DNA from: Planosporangium spinosum
GTDB lineage: Bacteria > Actinomycetota > Actinomycetes > Mycobacteriales > Micromonosporaceae
Direction: 5' to 3'
NCBI RefSeq assembly: GCF_049999945.1
Contig: NZ_JBLYUB010000023.1
Span: 45,786-109,785, forward strand
Length of the DNA: 64,000 nt
Below the pieces are notes generated by a model. That model had not been told where the DNA came from, searched no databases, and worked only from the letters and a program-made list of their open reading frames with translations. Positions 49,421-58,422 of the stretch are shown in pieces; positions within the stretch are counted from its first letter, which is position 1; each line of letters opens with the position of its first letter. A program made the translations under genes and the position numbers.

Positions 49421-50449
49421 ATGACGTCGCGTGTCGGGTTGCACCGGGTGCTGGAGCCACGCGGAGTGCTGCCGCAGGCGGCGCAGCGGCTGGACAACCG
49501 GCCGCAGATCGGACCGGACGAGGTACGCGTGCGGGTCGAACGGCTCAACCTGGACGCGGCGAGCTTCCGGCAGCTGGCGACCAAGCACGGCGGCGACGGC
49601 GCGGCGGTACGCGCCGAGGTGCTGGCGATCATCGAGGCGCGCGGCAAGATGCACAACCCGGTGACCGGCTCGGGCGGCATGCTCATCGGCACGGTCGACG
49701 AGGTCGGCCCGGATTCGCCGCTGGGGCTGAAGGCCGGTGACCGGGTCGCGACGCTGGTGTCGTTGACGCTGACGCCGCTTGCCGTCACCGACGGGCTGGC
49801 CCGTTGGGAGGGGCTGAGCGAGCAGGTGCCCTGCGACGGGCACGCGATCCTGTTCGGCCGGTCGATCGCGGCGGTGCTGCCCGACGACCTGCCGGCGGAG
49901 CTCGCCCTGGCGGTCCTGGACGTGTGCGGGGCGCCGGCGCTGACCGACCGGGTCGTGCGCGGCTACGAGCACCCCACGGTGGCGGTGATCGGCGGTGCGG
50001 GCAAGAGCGGCAGCCTGTCCCTCGCGGCCGCCCGCCGCGCCGGGGCCCGTACTGTCGGGGTGGTTCCCAGCACCGTGGAGCGGGACCTGCTGGCGCGGGC
50101 CGGCCTGGCCGACGCGGTGGCCCTCGCCGACGCCCGCGATCCGGTGGCGCTGTCCGACGCGGTCACCGCAGCGCTGGGCGGGCCGGCCGACGTGACCGTG
50201 GTCTGCGTGGACGTGCCGGGCTGCGAGCACGGGGCGATCCTGTCGACCACCGGCGGCGGTACGGTGATCTTCTTCTCGATGGCGACGTCGTTCGCCGCGG
50301 CGGCGCTGGGTGCGGAGGGCCTGGCCGCGGACGTGACGATGCTGGTCGGCAACGGGTACGTGCCGGGTCACGCCGCGTTCGCGCTGGACCTGCTGCGTGG
50401 CGAGCCGGCGGTGCGGCGGCTGTTCGAGGCACGGCTGGCGGCAGACTGA
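49421..50449 (+). CDS. kdd: L-erythro-3,5-diaminohexanoate dehydrogenase
   Basis: A 342-residue NAD(P)-dependent enzyme that deaminates 3,5-diaminohexanoate to 5-amino-3-oxohexanoate. It has an N-terminal GroES-like part (about 1-130) and a Rossmann domain with VIGGAGKSGSLSLAAARR (GGAGKSG at 191-197). NPVTGSGGMLIGTV and CDGHAILFGRSIAA are family blocks. First gene of the plus-strand lysine operon; its ribosome site is AGGAG. The next gene begins 5 nt after its stop. Confidence 0.92.
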   Translation: MTSRVGLHRVLEPRGVLPQAAQRLDNRPQIGPDEVRVRVERLNLDAASFRQLATKHGGDGAAVRAEVLAIIEARGKMHNPVTGSGGMLIGTVDEVGPDSPLGLKAGDRVATLVSLTLTPLAVTDGLARWEGLSEQVPCDGHAILFGRSIAAVLPDDLPAELALAVLDVCGAPALTDRVVRGYEHPTVAVIGGAGKSGSLSLAAARRAGARTVGVVPSTVERDLLARAGLADAVALADARDPVALSDAVTAALGGPADVTVVCVDVPGCEHGAILSTTGGGTVIFFSMATSFAAAALGAEGLAADVTMLVGNGYVPGHAAFALDLLRGEPAVRRLFEARLAAD

Positions 50450-50454
50450 AGCCC

Positions 50455-52008
50455 ATGACCCCCTCGACTCTGTACCGCAATGCGCGGGTGTACAGCGCGA
50501 CCGTGCCGGGTGCGACCGCCCTGCTGGTGCGCGACGGCCGGATCGACTGGTTGGGCGGCGACCAGGACGCCCCGCCCGCCGACCGGGTGGTCGACCTCGG
50601 CGGCGCACTGGTCACCCCCGCCTTCGTCGACGCCCACGTACACGCGTTCGACACCGGTCTCGTGCTGACCGGCCTGGACCTGTCCGGTACCCGCTCGCGG
50701 GCGGACGTGCTCGACCGCGTCGCCCGGCACGCCGCGGACCTGCCGGGCGACGCGGTCGTGGTCGGCCACGGCTGGGACGAGTCCGGCTGGGCCGACCAGC
50801 GGCCGCCGACCGCCGCCGAACTGGACCGGGCCGCCGGTGGCCGGGCGGTGTACCTGTCACAGGCGTCGGTGCACTCGGCGGTCGTGTCGTCGGCGTTGCT
50901 GGCGCGGGTGTCGCCGGACGTGCCCGGCTACGCGGGCGACGGCTGGCTGCGCCGGGACGCCCACCATGTGGCGCGGGGCGTGGCGCACGGTTCGATCGGG
51001 GCGGCCCAGCGCCGGCGGGCGCAGGTGGCGGCGCTGCGGCACGCCGCGTCGCTGGGGATCGCGGCGGTGCACGAGTGCGGCGGGCCGGGCACCAGCGACG
51101 AGGAGGGCTTCCAGGCGCTGCTGGCGAGCTCGCGCGAGGGTGGTCTGCCGGAGGTGTACGGGTACTGGGGTGAGCTGGGCGCGGCGGCGAAGGCCCGCGA
51201 GTTGGGCGCGGTAGGGGCCGGTGGGGACCTGTACGCCGACGGGGCGCTCGGGTCGCACACCGCGCATCTGCGGGAGCCGTACCGGGACGCGGACACCTCC
51301 GGGCACGGGTACGTCAGCGCCGAGCAGGTCGCCGAGCACCTGGTCGGCTGCGTGCGCGAGGGGGTGCAGGGCGGGTTCCACGCCATCGGCGACGCGGCGA
51401 TCGGTACGGTCCTGGACGGGTTCGCGAAGGCGGCGTCGGTGGTGGGGGTCGACGCGTTGCGGGCGGGCCGGCATCGCATCGAGCACCTGGAGATCCTGGA
51501 CCGGGAGCTGATCCGGGGGCTGGTGGAGTACGGGGTGGTCGCGAGTGTGCAGCCGGCGTTCGACCGGCTGTGGGGCGGCGAGCACGGCATGTACGCGCAG
51601 CGCCTGGGGGTGGCGCGGTCGCTGTCGTCCAATCCCCTCGGCGCCTTGTCGGGTGTCGGGGTGGCGCTGGCGTTCGGGTCGGACTCGCCGGTGACGCCGC
51701 TGGATCCGTGGGGCACGCTGCGCGCGGCGGTCGGCCACCACAACCCGGTGTACCGGATCGGTGTGCGGACGGCGTTCGCCGCGCACACCAGGGGCGGGTG
51801 GCGGGCGGTGCACCGCGACGCCGACGGGCGGCTGGCCCCGGGCGTGTCGGCGACGTTCGCGGTGTGGGACGTGCCGGTCGGCGCCGGCCTGACCGGCGGA
51901 CTGCCGACGTTGGTGCCGGCGGGGCCGGACGAGCCGGTGCCGGCGCTGCCGGTGTGCCGGCGGACGGTGCTGCGCGGTGAAGTGATCTACGACGTGGAGG
52001 ATGCGTGA
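50455..52008 (+). CDS. YtcJ-like metal-dependent amidohydrolase
   Basis: A 517-residue TIM-barrel amidohydrolase (amidohydrolase_3). H61 and H63 in VDAHVHAF, the downstream HRIEHLEI His residues and the Asp of AFGSDSPVTP are the metal site. Its place inside the kam operon, between kdd and kamD and with a 4-nt overlap to kamD, suggests a job in the same pathway, for example hydrolysing an N-acyl or cyclic form of an amino-acid intermediate, but this is not shown. Clostridial kam clusters have no such gene in this position as far as I know. Confidence 0.9.
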   Translation: MTPSTLYRNARVYSATVPGATALLVRDGRIDWLGGDQDAPPADRVVDLGGALVTPAFVDAHVHAFDTGLVLTGLDLSGTRSRADVLDRVARHAADLPGDAVVVGHGWDESGWADQRPPTAAELDRAAGGRAVYLSQASVHSAVVSSALLARVSPDVPGYAGDGWLRRDAHHVARGVAHGSIGAAQRRRAQVAALRHAASLGIAAVHECGGPGTSDEEGFQALLASSREGGLPEVYGYWGELGAAAKARELGAVGAGGDLYADGALGSHTAHLREPYRDADTSGHGYVSAEQVAEHLVGCVREGVQGGFHAIGDAAIGTVLDGFAKAASVVGVDALRAGRHRIEHLEILDRELIRGLVEYGVVASVQPAFDRLWGGEHGMYAQRLGVARSLSSNPLGALSGVGVALAFGSDSPVTPLDPWGTLRAAVGHHNPVYRIGVRTAFAAHTRGGWRAVHRDADGRLAPGVSATFAVWDVPVGAGLTGGLPTLVPAGPDEPVPALPVCRRTVLRGEVIYDVEDA

Positions 52009-53648
52009 GCGGGAAGCTCGACCTCGACCCGGCGGTGGTGGAGCGGGCGCGGCGGTTGGCGCGCCGGGCCGGCCGGCCGGTGGTGGACCTGGCGCGTAGC
52101 CATACGACGGTGTCGGTGGAGCGGGCGGTGCTGCGCCTGGCGGGGGTGTCCGGGGCCGACCCGGACGGCATCCCGTGGGTCAACCGCCTCGTCGACGCGG
52201 TGGTGGCCGACGTGGGCCTGGGGCATGGGGTGGCGCTGCCGGTGTTCGACGCGATGGCCCGCGAGGGCGTCGAGGACGTGACGCTGCTGGCGCAGAAGGC
52301 CGCGGCCGGGTCGGTGCGTTTCCAGGTGCCGGTGGGGAAGCCGGCCACGGCCGCGAAGCGGGCCGCCCGGCGGGCGGTCAAGGCGGGCATCACGCGGATC
52401 GACCGGCGGCGGGCCGAGCGGGAGCGGCTGGTCAAGCGGCACGGTGATCCCCGGCAGCGGCCGTGGATCTACCTGATCGTGGCGACCGGTGACATCTACG
52501 AGGACATCCCGCAGGCGCAGGCGGCCGCGCGGGAAGGCGCGGACATCATCGCGGTGATCCGGTCGACGGGGCAGTCGCTGCTGGACTACGTGCCGGAGGG
52601 CGCCACCCGGGAGGGGTTCGCCGGCACGTACGCCACGCAGGAGAACTTCCGGCTGATGCGGGCGGCGTTGGACTCCTCGTCGCGGGAGCTGGGCCGGTAC
52701 GTGCGGCTGACCAACTATGCCAGTGGCCTGTGCATGCCGGAGATCGCGACCCTGGCCGGCCTGGAGCGGCTGGACATGATGCTCAACGACTCGATGTACG
52801 GGATCCTGTTCCGCGATATCAACCCGATCCGTACGTTCGTTGACCAGCGGTTCTCCCGCCAGGTTCACGCGCGGGCCGGGATCATCATCAACACCGGTGA
52901 GGACAACTACCTGACCACGGCCGATGCGGTGGAGGCGGCGCACACGGTGACGGTGTCGCAGCTGCTCAACGAGTACTTCGCGCACGAGGCCGGGTTGGCG
53001 GACTGGCAGCTGGGTCTGGGTCACGCGTTCGAGATCAACCCTGATCTGCCGGAGTCGTTCCGGCTGGAGCTGGCGCACGCGTTGTTGGCGCGGGAGCTGT
53101 TTCCGGACGCGCCGTTGAAGTGGATGCCGCCGACGAAGCACATGACCGGGGACGTGTTCCGCGGCAACCTGCTGGGCGGGTTCTTCAATCTGGTGGGCGC
53201 GATGACCGGTCAGGGCATCCTGCTGGTGGGGATGATGACCGAGGCGGTGGTGACGCCGTGGTTGTCGGACCGGGACATCGCGCTGCAGAACGTGCGGTAC
53301 GTGCTGAACGCCGCCGGTGGGCTGCACGAGGACTTCGTGCCGGCGCCGGGCGGGTTCATCCAGCAGCGGGCGCACCGGGTGTTGGCGGAGTCGGTGGAGC
53401 TGCTGGAACGCATCTGTGACGACGGGCTGCTCAACGCGATCGCCGACGGCACGTTCGGCATCATGAAGCGCCCGGCCGACCGGGGCAAGGGCCTGGACGG
53501 GGTGGCGCGGCACGAGGCCGGCTACTACAACCCGGCGACCGAGATCCTGGAGGCCGAGGCCCCGGCCGTCGCCCCCACGGTCGGCGCGACGTCGGGGACG
53601 TTGTCGTCTCAGGGCCGTGCCGAGACCACCGTCTCCCGGGAGTTGTGA
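52005..53648 (+). CDS. kamD: Beta-lysine/D-lysine 5,6-aminomutase, alpha subunit
   Basis: A 547-residue TIM-barrel subunit which with KamE moves the terminal amino group of beta-lysine to C5, using PLP and adenosylcobalamin. Family blocks include IYLIVATGDIYEDIPQAQAA, AVIRSTGQSLLDYVPEGAT, GTYATQENFRLMRAAL, RLTNYASGLCMPEI and WMPPTKHMTGD. About 40 C-terminal residues are extra and low-complexity. Start (GTG 52005) and stop overlap both neighbours by 4 nt. Confidence 0.93.
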   Translation: MSGKLDLDPAVVERARRLARRAGRPVVDLARSHTTVSVERAVLRLAGVSGADPDGIPWVNRLVDAVVADVGLGHGVALPVFDAMAREGVEDVTLLAQKAAAGSVRFQVPVGKPATAAKRAARRAVKAGITRIDRRRAERERLVKRHGDPRQRPWIYLIVATGDIYEDIPQAQAAAREGADIIAVIRSTGQSLLDYVPEGATREGFAGTYATQENFRLMRAALDSSSRELGRYVRLTNYASGLCMPEIATLAGLERLDMMLNDSMYGILFRDINPIRTFVDQRFSRQVHARAGIIINTGEDNYLTTADAVEAAHTVTVSQLLNEYFAHEAGLADWQLGLGHAFEINPDLPESFRLELAHALLARELFPDAPLKWMPPTKHMTGDVFRGNLLGGFFNLVGAMTGQGILLVGMMTEAVVTPWLSDRDIALQNVRYVLNAAGGLHEDFVPAPGGFIQQRAHRVLAESVELLERICDDGLLNAIADGTFGIMKRPADRGKGLDGVARHEAGYYNPATEILEAEAPAVAPTVGATSGTLSSQGRAETTVSREL

Positions 53649-54400
53649 GGATCATGGGCGAGATCGTGCGTCCGTACGGGGACACCACCGGCGACGGGAT
53701 GGTGCAGGTGTCGTTCACCCTGCCGGTGCCGTGCGACAAGCGCGCCGAGGGTGCGGCGCTGCAGTTGGCCGCGAAGATGGGCCTGGACCCGGCGATGGTG
53801 GTGCACGCCAAGCAGATGGGCGAGGGTTTCACGTTCTTCGTGGTGTACGGGCGGGTGAACCACCTTGTCGACCTGTCGCAGGTTGTGGTGGCCGAGCGGG
53901 ACTTCCCGCTGTTGTCGCCCAAGGAGGTCAACGGGCTGGTCAAGCAGCGGCTGCGGCGCAAGCTGGTGGTGGTCGGGGCGTGTATCGGCACCGACGCGCA
54001 CACCGTGGGTATCGACGCGATCCTCAACGTCAAGGGCATCGCCGGGGACAAGGGGCTGGAGTACTACCGGGAGCTGCGGGTGGTGAACCTGGGCGCCCAG
54101 GTGGCGGTGCCGGACCTGGTGGCGGCGGCCCGGGCGGAGAAGGCCGACGCGGTGCTGGTCAGCCAGGTCGTCACGCAGCGCGACGCGCATCTGCACAACA
54201 CGCGGGAGATGTCGGCGGCGTTCCGGGAGGCGGTGCCGGCCGACCGGCGGCCGTTGCTGGTCGTCGGCGGGCCGCGGTTCGATGAGCTGATGGCCGCCGA
54301 GTTGGGCGTGGACCGGATCTTCGGTCGGGGTACCACCCCGCGTGAGGTGGCCAGCTACCTGGTCCACGCGTTGATCGTCAAGAGAGCGAAGGCAGCATGA
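53645..54400 (+). CDS. kamE: Beta-lysine/D-lysine 5,6-aminomutase, beta subunit (B12-binding)
   Basis: A 251-residue cobalamin-binding partner of KamD. The B12 motif is GTDAHTVGID (D117, H119, G122), and K130 eleven residues after the His matches the spacing of the PLP-binding lysine in the clostridial beta subunit. QVSFTLPVPCDKRAEGAALQ is the N-terminal dimerisation block. It may start at GTG 53645 (overlapping kamD) or ATG 53654. The next gene overlaps by 4 nt. Confidence 0.93.
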   Translation: MRIMGEIVRPYGDTTGDGMVQVSFTLPVPCDKRAEGAALQLAAKMGLDPAMVVHAKQMGEGFTFFVVYGRVNHLVDLSQVVVAERDFPLLSPKEVNGLVKQRLRRKLVVVGACIGTDAHTVGIDAILNVKGIAGDKGLEYYRELRVVNLGAQVAVPDLVAAARAEKADAVLVSQVVTQRDAHLHNTREMSAAFREAVPADRRPLLVVGGPRFDELMAAELGVDRIFGRGTTPREVASYLVHALIVKRAKAA

Positions 54401-54780
54401 GCGTTGGTCTGACCGTCACCCACCGGCGGTACGTGCCGTACTCGCACGCCCACTACGCCGGTGCCCTCGTCGACGGCGCGTACGCGTTGGGCCTGTTCGG
54501 CGACGTCGCCACCGAGGTGTGTATCCGTATCGACGGTGACGAGGGGCTGTTCGCGTCGTACTCCGACGTGCAGTTCCGCGCGCCGGTGCGGGCCGGGGAC
54601 GTGCTGGAGGTGACCGCGACGGTGACCCGGATGGGTACCCGCAGCCGCACGATCGACTTCGTCTGCGCGGTTGTCTGCCGCGGCCGTCCCGACACCGGCG
54701 GGTCGGCGGCGGAGGTGCTCGACCCGCCGGTCGTGGCGGTGACGGCGACCGGCACCGTCGTGGTGCCGCCGCGGGCGTGA
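54397..54780 (+). CDS. kal: 3-aminobutyryl-CoA ammonia lyase (hotdog fold)
   Basis: A 127-residue hotdog-fold enzyme that removes ammonia from L-3-aminobutyryl-CoA to give crotonyl-CoA, the late step of lysine fermentation. VPYSHAHYAGALVDGAYAL is the typical N-terminal block, and VQFRAPVRAGDVLEVTATVT follows. Assignment rests on both sequence style and position after kamE. Overlaps the neighbours on both sides by 4 nt. Confidence 0.85.
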   Translation: MSVGLTVTHRRYVPYSHAHYAGALVDGAYALGLFGDVATEVCIRIDGDEGLFASYSDVQFRAPVRAGDVLEVTATVTRMGTRSRTIDFVCAVVCRGRPDTGGSAAEVLDPPVVAVTATGTVVVPPRA

Positions 54781-56225
54781 CGGCCACCTGCGTGACGGCC
54801 GGTCCGGCGGCGACGGTCGCCCGGACGGTCGTCGGGGCGGCGACCGCGGTGCGGTACACGGTGCCGCCGGCCGGCGCGGCGCTGGTGGTGTGCGCCGACG
54901 TCGGGTCGACGTACACGAAGGTGGCGGTGGTCGACGTGGCCGGCGGCGCGCTGGTGGCGACGGCGGCGCATCCGACGACGGCGGCCACGGACGTGATGCG
55001 CGGCTTGGACGCGGCGGTGGCGGCCGTGGCGGGGCTGCTGCCCGGCCGGGACCTGTCGCGGTGGGAGGTGTGTTCCAGCGCCGGTGGCGGGCTGCGGCTG
55101 GCCGTCGTCGGGTACGAGGCCCTCGTCAGCGCCGAGGCCGGGCAGCGGGTGGCCACCAGCGCCGGGGCGCGGGTGGTGCACGTGGCCGCGGGGCGGCTGG
55201 ACCGGGCCGGCGTGGCGGCGCTGCGGGCGGTCCGCCCGGACGTGGTGCTGCTGGTGGGCGGGACCGACGGTGGGGACGCCGACACGGTGCGGCACAACGC
55301 GGGCCGGTTGGCGGCGGCGCGGCTGCGGGTGCCGGTGGTCGCCGCCGGGAACGCCGACGCCCACGACGACGTGGTGGCGGTCCTGGCCGCGGCGGGGGTG
55401 CCGGTGGTGGCGTGCGCCAACGTGCTGCCGCGGATCGGGGTGCTGGCGCCGCAGCCGGCGCGCGCGGCGATCCGGGAGGTGTTCCTGCGTCACGTCATCG
55501 GCGGTAAGCGGCTGTCGCGGGATCCGCGGTTCGCGGCGGCGGTGCGCGGCGCGACCCCGGATGTGGTGCTCACGGCGGTGGAGTTGCTGGCCGAGCGGGG
55601 CGCCGGGGACTTCGCGGTGGTCGACGTGGGTGGGGCGACGACCGACGTGTACTCGGTGGTGACGCCCGACGCGGAGCGTGCGCATGGCCCGGCGCGGGAG
55701 GTGGCCGGGGTGTTGTGGCGTGGCCGGACGGTGGAGGGTGACCTGGGGGTGCGGTGGAACGCGCCGGGGGTGGTGGCGGCGGCCCGGGCGGAGAAGCTGG
55801 TCGACGAGGCCGAGGCGGAGGTCCTCGATGCGGCGGCGCGTACCCGGGCGGCCGATCCGGGGCTGCTGGCCGCCGACGTGGCGGTGGATCTGCGGCTGGC
55901 GGAGCTGGCGGCGGTGGTGGCGCTGCGCCGGCACGCCCGGGGGGAGCCGGCCGGTGGGCCGGGGACGCCCCGGCGGGGCGGCAAGGATCTCGGTGGGGTG
56001 CGGCTGCTGGTCGGTTCGGGTGGGGTGCTGCGGCACGCGCCGGGTCCGGCGGGGGCGGCGGTGCTCGACGCGGTGTTGGCCGATCATGCGGGCGGGTGGC
56101 GGTTGCCGCGGGCGGCGGCGCGGCGGGTGGACACCGCGTACGTCCTCGCCGCGGTGGGGTTGCTCGCCGGGGATTTCCCCGACGCGGCCGTAGCACTAGC
56201 GCAACGATATATGTACGCTCAGTGA
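54777..56225 (+). CDS. MutL/GlmL-like ATPase, putative aminomutase reactivase
   Basis: A 482-residue actin-fold ATPase. CADVGSTYTKVAVVDVAGG is the phosphate-1 motif, VVDVGGATTDVYSVV the second, and VLLVGGTDGGDADTVRHNA a further family block. MutL/GlmL relatives are encoded with B12-dependent glutamate, ornithine and lysine aminomutases and are thought to exchange damaged cobalamin. Here it would serve KamDE. It ends the operon; a terminator follows at 56258. Confidence 0.85.
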   Translation: MTATCVTAGPAATVARTVVGAATAVRYTVPPAGAALVVCADVGSTYTKVAVVDVAGGALVATAAHPTTAATDVMRGLDAAVAAVAGLLPGRDLSRWEVCSSAGGGLRLAVVGYEALVSAEAGQRVATSAGARVVHVAAGRLDRAGVAALRAVRPDVVLLVGGTDGGDADTVRHNAGRLAAARLRVPVVAAGNADAHDDVVAVLAAAGVPVVACANVLPRIGVLAPQPARAAIREVFLRHVIGGKRLSRDPRFAAAVRGATPDVVLTAVELLAERGAGDFAVVDVGGATTDVYSVVTPDAERAHGPAREVAGVLWRGRTVEGDLGVRWNAPGVVAAARAEKLVDEAEAEVLDAAARTRAADPGLLAADVAVDLRLAELAAVVALRRHARGEPAGGPGTPRRGGKDLGGVRLLVGSGGVLRHAPGPAGAAVLDAVLADHAGGWRLPRAAARRVDTAYVLAAVGLLAGDFPDAAVALAQRYMYAQ

Positions 56226-56257
56226 TACCTTCCGACACGCCCGTGCGACACGCCGTC

Positions 56258-56284
56258 CCGGTCGGGGGATAGTCGCCCGACCGG
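56258..56284 (+). terminator. Terminator of the kam operon
   Basis: CCGGTCGGG (56258-56266) and CCCGACCGG (56276-56284) form a perfect 9-bp stem with 9-nt loop, 33 nt after the operon end. Confidence 0.65.
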
Positions 56285-56315
56285 TTGACAGCGCCCGGGG
56301 TAGGTCACGTACCGT
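56285..56315 (+). promoter_or_regulatory. Possible promoter for lnt-ppm1
   Basis: TTGACA (56285-56290) and TACCGT (56310-56315) are spaced by 19 nt. The remaining 56316-56730 holds no supported gene, so the leader would be about 400 nt long. Confidence 0.35.
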
Positions 56316-56730
56316 CTTTGAGTCCAGCTTCGGAAAGCGACTGCTGTTCGCTTTGCCTCTTCGTTCGCTGGCCGTACGTCGAGCCATCCGGCATGGCGTG
56401 GGCCAGGTCCAGTGGGCGGGGGTCGGCGGGGCGGCGCGAACCGGTCGCGCTCCGGTGTGCAGGGCGTGTCGCACGGCCAGTAGACAACGACCAGACGCGG
56501 GCAGCCGGTCCGCTCCTGGCCGGAACGAAGGTCGTGTTCGGCGCGGGCTGTGACACCGGCCGGGAAGGGCCTGGGAGCGCGGGGCGCGGCCATTACGGTC
56601 GCGCCCCGATTTCATGTGCGGCCCCGGGCCGGTCGAGGCGTCCTCCCGGTCCGGGTGAGGCGCCCCTCCCAGCTGTTTCCCAGTCGCTGCGGGCAGAATG
56701 GGCAGCCCAGCCCAATCGAGAGAGGCCCAC

Positions 56731-58422
56731 GTGACGGCGGTAGGCATGGACACGGTGACCCGCCCGGCATCGACGGCCGCGCCGGCGGCGTCGCGGGCCG
56801 GCCGGACGGTCGCCGGCGTGGTGGCCGCGGTGCTGGCCGGGCTGGCGCTGCTGGTGGCGTTCCCGCCGTACGGGCTGTGGTGGCTCGCCCCGGTCGGGGT
56901 GGCGCTGCTGGCCCTGGCGGTCACCGGCCGGCGGGTCGCCGGCGGCCTGGCGCTGGGCGCGGTCACCGGTGCGGTGCTGTTCACCCCGCTGCTGCACTGG
57001 ACCAACACGCAGGTCGGCTGGATGCCGTGGCTGCTGCTGTGCGGGCTGCAGACGGTGTACGTCGCGGTGATGGGCGCGGCGGCGGCCTTCACCGGGCCGC
57101 TGGTGCGGCGGTTCCCGGCGGCGCTGGCCCCGGTGACCGGCGTGCTGTGGGTGGCGCAGGAGGCGCTGCGCGACCGGACCCCGTTCGGTGGGTTCCCGTG
57201 GGCGCGGCTGGCGTTCAGCCAGGCCGATTCGCCGCTGCTGCGACTGGCCGCCGTGGGCGGGGCGCCGGCGGTCACGTTCGCGGTGGCGTTGACCGGGGGA
57301 CTGCTCGCCGTCGCGCTGCGGTACGCCGCGGCGTACCGGTACCGCGGTCCGGCTCCCGTGTCCGACCAGGCCGGTGCCGGGGTGGACGGCGCCGGTCGGC
57401 GCCCGGCGCCCCGGGCGGGCCGGCTCGCGGCGGTGTACGCCGCCGTGGCAGCGGCGGTGCCGGCGCTCGCGGTGGCCGTTCCGACCGCCGCGCCGACCGG
57501 CCGGCCGGTCACGGTCGCCTACGTGCAGGGCAACGTGCCGCGGCTGGGATTGGACTTCAACGCCCAGCGCGAGCGGGTGCTGCGCAACCACGTCGAGGGC
57601 ACCGAGGAGCTGGCCCGGCAGGTCGCCGCCGGTCGGGTGGCCCGGCCCGACCTGGTGGTCTGGCCGGAGAACGCCAGTGACGTCGACCCCGTCGCCGATC
57701 CGGGCGCCGGGGACCTCATCACCGGGGCGGCCCGTGCCGTCGGCGCGCCGATCCTGGTCGGTGCGCTGCGCGAGGGGCCCGGCGACCACGTGCGCAACGT
57801 CGGCCTGGTGTGGCTGCCCACCGGCGGGCCGGTCGACATGTACGTCAAGCGGCATCCGGTGCCGTTCGCCGAGTACGTACCGATGCGGTCGCTCGCCCGT
57901 AAGGTCACCACCAAGGTCGACCTGGTCCGCGCGGACTTCCTGCCCGGCGACCGGGCCGGGCTGCTGCGGGTCGGGCCGGCAACGGTCGGTGACGTCATCT
58001 GTTTCGAGGTCGCCTACGACGGCCTGGTCCGCGACACCGTCACCGGCGGCGGCGAACTGATCGTCACCCAGACCAACAACGCCACGTTCGACGCGGACGA
58101 GGCGAGCCAGCAGCTGGCGATGGTGCGGCTGCGGGCCGTCGAGCACGGCCGGGACGCCATGATGGTCTCCACCGTGGGGATCTCGGCGTTCGTGACCGCC
58201 GACGGGCGGGCGCACGAGGCGAGCGCGTTCAACACCCCGGCCGTGCGGATCCGCGAACTACGGTTGGGGCAGGCCCGTACGCTGGCCACCGAGCTGGGCG
58301 CCGCACCGGAGTACGTGTTGCTGGCCGCCGCTGCCGCCGCGCTCGTCGGCGCGGCCTTCCTGCGCAGGACGCCACGGCCGGCCGCCACCGGCGGTCGCCT
58401 TCACCGCGAGGAGGAAGCGTGA
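56731..58422 (+). CDS. lnt: Apolipoprotein N-acyltransferase
   Basis: A 563-residue membrane enzyme that adds a third acyl chain to lipoproteins. Several N-terminal helices (about 20-220) precede a nitrilase-like catalytic domain with the triad E313 (WPENAS), K373 (MYVKRHPVPFAEYVP) and C424 (VICFEVAYD), and a C-terminal helix. GTG 56731 has GAGAGAGG upstream; the in-frame ATG at 56698 lacks one. In mycobacteria Lnt and Ppm1 are joined in one protein; here they are two overlapping genes. Confidence 0.94.
   Translation: MTAVGMDTVTRPASTAAPAASRAGRTVAGVVAAVLAGLALLVAFPPYGLWWLAPVGVALLALAVTGRRVAGGLALGAVTGAVLFTPLLHWTNTQVGWMPWLLLCGLQTVYVAVMGAAAAFTGPLVRRFPAALAPVTGVLWVAQEALRDRTPFGGFPWARLAFSQADSPLLRLAAVGGAPAVTFAVALTGGLLAVALRYAAAYRYRGPAPVSDQAGAGVDGAGRRPAPRAGRLAAVYAAVAAAVPALAVAVPTAAPTGRPVTVAYVQGNVPRLGLDFNAQRERVLRNHVEGTEELARQVAAGRVARPDLVVWPENASDVDPVADPGAGDLITGAARAVGAPILVGALREGPGDHVRNVGLVWLPTGGPVDMYVKRHPVPFAEYVPMRSLARKVTTKVDLVRADFLPGDRAGLLRVGPATVGDVICFEVAYDGLVRDTVTGGGELIVTQTNNATFDADEASQQLAMVRLRAVEHGRDAMMVSTVGISAFVTADGRAHEASAFNTPAVRIRELRLGQARTLATELGAAPEYVLLAAAAAALVGAAFLRRTPRPAATGGRLHREEEA

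Noticed and set aside
47774..50608. A 944-codon minus-strand frame spanning kamA and kdd
   Set aside because: It overlaps the kamA gene in another frame and kdd on the opposite strand; its product is Arg/Pro-rich noise.
56285..56734. Open frame between the kam operon and lnt
   Set aside because: It begins at a promoter-like TTGACA, has no ribosome site and no conserved sequence.
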